Shown: positions 5,631 to 8,314 of the stretch, in pieces | How the letters are laid out: the number at the start of each line of letters is the position of its first letter | Numbering within the stretch: the first letter of the stretch is position 1 | NCBI GenBank assembly: GCA_902797525.1 | Contig: CADBSZ010000123.1 | Span: forward strand, 1 to 8,314 | Origin: an uncultured Ruminococcus sp. | GTDB lineage: Bacteria > Bacillota > Clostridia > Oscillospirales > Acutalibacteraceae | Length of the DNA stretch: 8,314 nt | Reading direction: 5' to 3' | Translations under genes and position numbers: made by a program | Notes under the pieces: model-generated | Seen by the model: only the letters and a program-made list of their open reading frames with translations | Databases searched by the model: none | Told to the model about the DNA's origin: nothing

Positions 5631-8314
5631 ATGTGTAAAGATTGTAAGGATTACAACGCAACCCTGAATCTTCCCAAAACCGACTTTCCGATGCGTGCCG
5701 GTTTGCCCAAAAGCGAACCTGTCATGCTCAAACAGTGGGAGGACGAAAAAGTTTATGAAAAGCTCATGGAGCTCAACGAAGGCAAGCCTTTGTTTGTACT
5801 TCACGACGGACCGCCTTATGCCAACGGCGATATTCACCTCGGCCACGCGCTCAACAAAATTTTGAAGGACTTTATTGTTCGTTATAAGAACATGGCCGGT
5901 TTCAAATCTCCGTTCGTTCCCGGTTGGGATACCCACGGTCTGCCCACCGAGCTGAAAGCAAGACAAAAGGCAGGTATCGGCAACTCCGCCGACATTTCCG
6001 TTGTTGAGCTGCGTAAGCTTTGCGAAGAGTTCGTAACCGGCTACATCAACGACCAGCGCGAACAGTTTAAGCGTCTCGGCTGCATTGGCGAGTGGGATAA
6101 TCCTTACATTACCTTAAAGCATGAATTTGAGGCGGAGCAGATTAAGGTTTTTGCCGAAATGGCTGATAAGGGCTATATTTACCGCGGCTTAAAGCCCGTT
6201 CATTGGTGCCCCGAATGTAAAACGGCTCTTGCGGAAGCGGAAATTGAATACGCTGAGGATCCCTGCCACTCCATTTATGTTAAATTTAACGTTACCGATG
6301 ACCTCGGCAAATTCTCCGCAATGGGCATTGACCCGTCAAAGGTTTACTTTGTAATTTGGACGACAACTACATGGACGCTCCCGGCAAACGTTGCAATTTG
6401 CGTTGGCCCCAGATATGAATACTCCATCATCAAGCACAACGATGAATACTACGTCATGGCAACCGACCTCTATGAGTCGGCTATGGCAGAAGCAGAAATT
6501 ACCGATTACGAGGTTGTTGCCACCATCAAGGGCAGCGAGCTCGAGTATATGAAAACACAGCACCCGTTCCTTAATCGTGAATCGTTACTTATTGTCGGCG
6601 ATCACGTAACACTGGAAAGCGGTACCGGCTGCGTTCACACTGCGCCCGGTCACGGTGTTGACGACTACAATGTTTGCCGTAACTATCCTGAAATTCCCGT
6701 CATCTGTCCCGTAAACGGCGACGGCGTTCTCACCGAGGAGGCAGGGGAGTTCGCAGGACTTACCACCGATGAGGCAAACAAAAAAATTGCGATTAAGCTT
6801 GATTCCACCGGCGCGCTGTTTGCGCTCAAAAAGATTATTCACCAGTATCCGCACTGCTGGAGATGTAAATCTCCTATTCTGTTCCGCGCTACTGACCAGT
6901 GGTTCTGCTCGGTAGACGACTTCAAGGATGAAGCGGTTGACGCAATCAATACTGTTGAGTGGATTCCGGCGTGGGGTAAAGAAAGAATCACCTCCATGGT
7001 GCGCGACAGAAAAGACTGGTGTATTTCGCGTCAGCGCAAATGGGGCGTTCCGATTCCGATTTTCTACTGCAAGGATTGCGGCGAGCCCTACATCAATAAG
7101 GATGCTATGCTTGCGGTTGCCGACTTGTTTGGCAAGGAAGGCTCCAACGCATGGTTTGACCACGACGCGAACGATATTTTGCCCGCAGGCACCAAGTGTC
7201 CGAAGTGCGGCGGCAATCACTTTGACAAAGAAAAAGATATTATGGATGTTTGGTTTGACAGCGGTTCCTCACACACTGCCGTCTGCAAACGTCGTGATTA
7301 CCTCGGCTTCCCGGCAGATTTGTATCTCGAGGGCAACGATCAGTACAGAGGCTGGTTCCAGTCCTCGCTGCTGACGTCCGTTGCGACAACAGGCGTTGCG
7401 CCCTACAGAACCGTGTTGACGCATGGCATGATTCTTGACATGGAAAAGCGCAAAATGAGTAAGTCGCTCGGCAACGGCATCAGTCCTCAGGAGGTTATGA
7501 AGCAGTTTGGCGCTGATGTTCTCAGACTGTGGGTGGCTTCCTGCGACTATCAGTCCGACGTCAACATTTCCTTTGACATCCTAAAGCAGTTGGCGGAATC
7601 TTACAGAAAAATCCGTAACACAGCGAGATATATCCTCGGCAACCTTTCTGACTTCAACCCCGACACGGACATGGTTGATTTCAGCGAGCTGATGCCGATT
7701 GACAAGTGGGCGCTTGCAACCCTGAACAACCTGATTGAAAAGGTTTCAGAGTCATATGACAAGTACGAATTCCATATCGTATATCACAGCATTCACAACT
7801 TCTGCGTTGTTGATATGTCTAACTTCTATCTCGACGTTCTCAAGGACAGACTTTATACCGAAAAGGCTGACAGCTTGTCAAGAAAAGCGGCACAGACCAC
7901 CATCTATACGATTCTCAATGCCATGACCAAAATGCTTGCTCCGATTCTCGCATATACCTCCGACGAAATCTGGAAGTATATGCCGCATGCTGCAGGCGAT
8001 CGGGATGAGCACGTTATCTTCAACGAAATGCCCAAGAAGCTCGACATCGCCATCGACGATAACTTTATGGCGTTCTGGGATGAGATTCACGCGCTCAGAG
8101 ACGATGTTAAGAAGGCAATTGAGCCGTTGGTTAAGGAAAAAACCATCAAGGGCTCGCTTGAAGCAAAGGTAACTCTTTGTGCAGGCGGCGACAAGCTCGC
8201 GTTCCTGAAAAAAGCGGAGAGTGAACTTGCGGCAGCCTTTATTGTCAGCGAGGTTGTTATTGCTGACAACGGCGGCGAGCTTGACATTCAGGTTGAAAAA
8301 GCAGAGGGCGAAAA
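5631..8314 (+). CDS. ileS: Isoleucyl-tRNA synthetase IleRS (3' truncated by window end)
   Basis: This class I synthetase charges tRNA-Ile and hydrolyses misactivated valine. There are 894 codons in view, with no stop before the edge. The HIGH box is HLGH (residues 69-72) and the KMSKS loop is exact (608-612). [11 protein letters not shown] lies at about 97-107. The editing domain shows the Thr-rich TTTTW (244-248) and [16 protein letters not shown] (331-346) with its acidic pair. [12 protein letters not shown] (463-474) marks the bacterial type. Cys pairs occur at 193/196, 409/412, 480/483 and 523/526; the last two flank a small insertion and could form a zinc ribbon. Near residues 785-860 is the anticodon-binding region. 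The C-terminal zinc knuckle usually found in bacterial IleRS would begin just past the edge. ATG 5631 has GGAGAG at 5615-5620. The N-terminus MCKDCKDY carries an uncommon CxxC. The 45-nt leader leaves no room for a T-box. Confidence 0.97.
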   Translation, partial: MCKDCKDYNATLNLPKTDFPMRAGLPKSEPVMLKQWEDEKVYEKLMELNEGKPLFVLHDGPPYANGDIHLGHALNKILKDFIVRYKNMAGFKSPFVPGWDTHGLPTELKARQKAGIGNSADISVVELRKLCEEFVTGYINDQREQFKRLGCIGEWDNPYITLKHEFEAEQIKVFAEMADKGYIYRGLKPVHWCPECKTALAEAEIEYAEDPCHSIYVKFNVTDDLGKFSAMGIDPSKVYFVIWTTTTWTLPANVAICVGPRYEYSIIKHNDEYYVMATDLYESAMAEAEITDYEVVATIKGSELEYMKTQHPFLNRESLLIVGDHVTLESGTGCVHTAPGHGVDDYNVCRNYPEIPVICPVNGDGVLTEEAGEFAGLTTDEANKKIAIKLDSTGALFALKKIIHQYPHCWRCKSPILFRATDQWFCSVDDFKDEAVDAINTVEWIPAWGKERITSMVRDRKDWCISRQRKWGVPIPIFYCKDCGEPYINKDAMLAVADLFGKEGSNAWFDHDANDILPAGTKCPKCGGNHFDKEKDIMDVWFDSGSSHTAVCKRRDYLGFPADLYLEGNDQYRGWFQSSLLTSVATTGVAPYRTVLTHGMILDMEKRKMSKSLGNGISPQEVMKQFGADVLRLWVASCDYQSDVNISFDILKQLAESYRKIRNTARYILGNLSDFNPDTDMVDFSELMPIDKWALATLNNLIEKVSESYDKYEFHIVYHSIHNFCVVDMSNFYLDVLKDRLYTEKADSLSRKAAQTTIYTILNAMTKMLAPILAYTSDEIWKYMPHAAGDRDEHVIFNEMPKKLDIAIDDNFMAFWDEIHALRDDVKKAIEPLVKEKTIKGSLEAKVTLCAGGDKLAFLKKAESELAAAFIVSEVVIADNGGELDIQVEKAEGE

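Noticed and set aside
6585..7220. Antisense open frame of 211 codons within ileS
   Set aside because: It is fully opposite a highly conserved IleRS reading frame, shows no recognisable motif, and is explained by codon bias of the sense gene.

Overview
The window comes from a low-to-mid GC Gram-positive bacterium, most likely a member of the Clostridia (Oscillospiraceae/Ruminococcaceae-like). The inference rests on the yggS(ylmE)-sepF-ylmH-divIVA-ileS gene order, an endonuclease-type MutL, strong AGGAGG-like ribosome binding sites and an IleRS of the clostridial bacterial type. No species can be named from the sequence alone. All eight recognised genes lie on the + strand, with overlaps or gaps of at most 45 nt, so the window is one dense gene train cut at both ends. 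No mobile element, CRISPR array, tRNA or rRNA was seen, and no stretch of more than 45 nt lacks a gene.

Region 1 (2-1691): the 3' part of mutL (mismatch repair endonuclease) is followed 4 nt later by miaA (tRNA A37 dimethylallyltransferase). This is the tail of the widespread mutS-mutL-miaA block. Region 2 (1684-2964): a membrane-anchored HlyD/membrane-fusion-like protein overlaps miaA by 8 nt and has no transporter partner in view. Region 3 (2942-5585): yggS/ylmE (PLP homeostasis), sepF (FtsZ membrane anchor), ylmH (S4-domain RNA-binding protein linked to ribosome quality control) and divIVA (curvature and pole scaffold). Region 4 (5631-8314): ileS, running off the right edge just before its expected C-terminal zinc motif.

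The genes link DNA repair, tRNA modification and charging, and translation quality control with divisome assembly. The layout resembles the Bacillus dcw-flanking ylmD-ylmE-sepF-ylmG-ylmH-divIVA-ileS cluster, but no ylmD or ylmG is present between the genes seen here. No T-box leader fits before ileS.

The window is mainly conserved housekeeping DNA, and I did not find a wholly new system. The best unexplained signals are regulatory. A near-consensus sigma-A promoter (TTGACA, 17 nt, GATAAT) lies inside an AT-rich patch of yggS, about 135 nt before sepF. A perfect 10-bp inverted repeat lies at the end of ylmH, before divIVA. Two abutting palindromes occupy the divIVA-ileS junction. The HlyD-like protein is the least understood gene.
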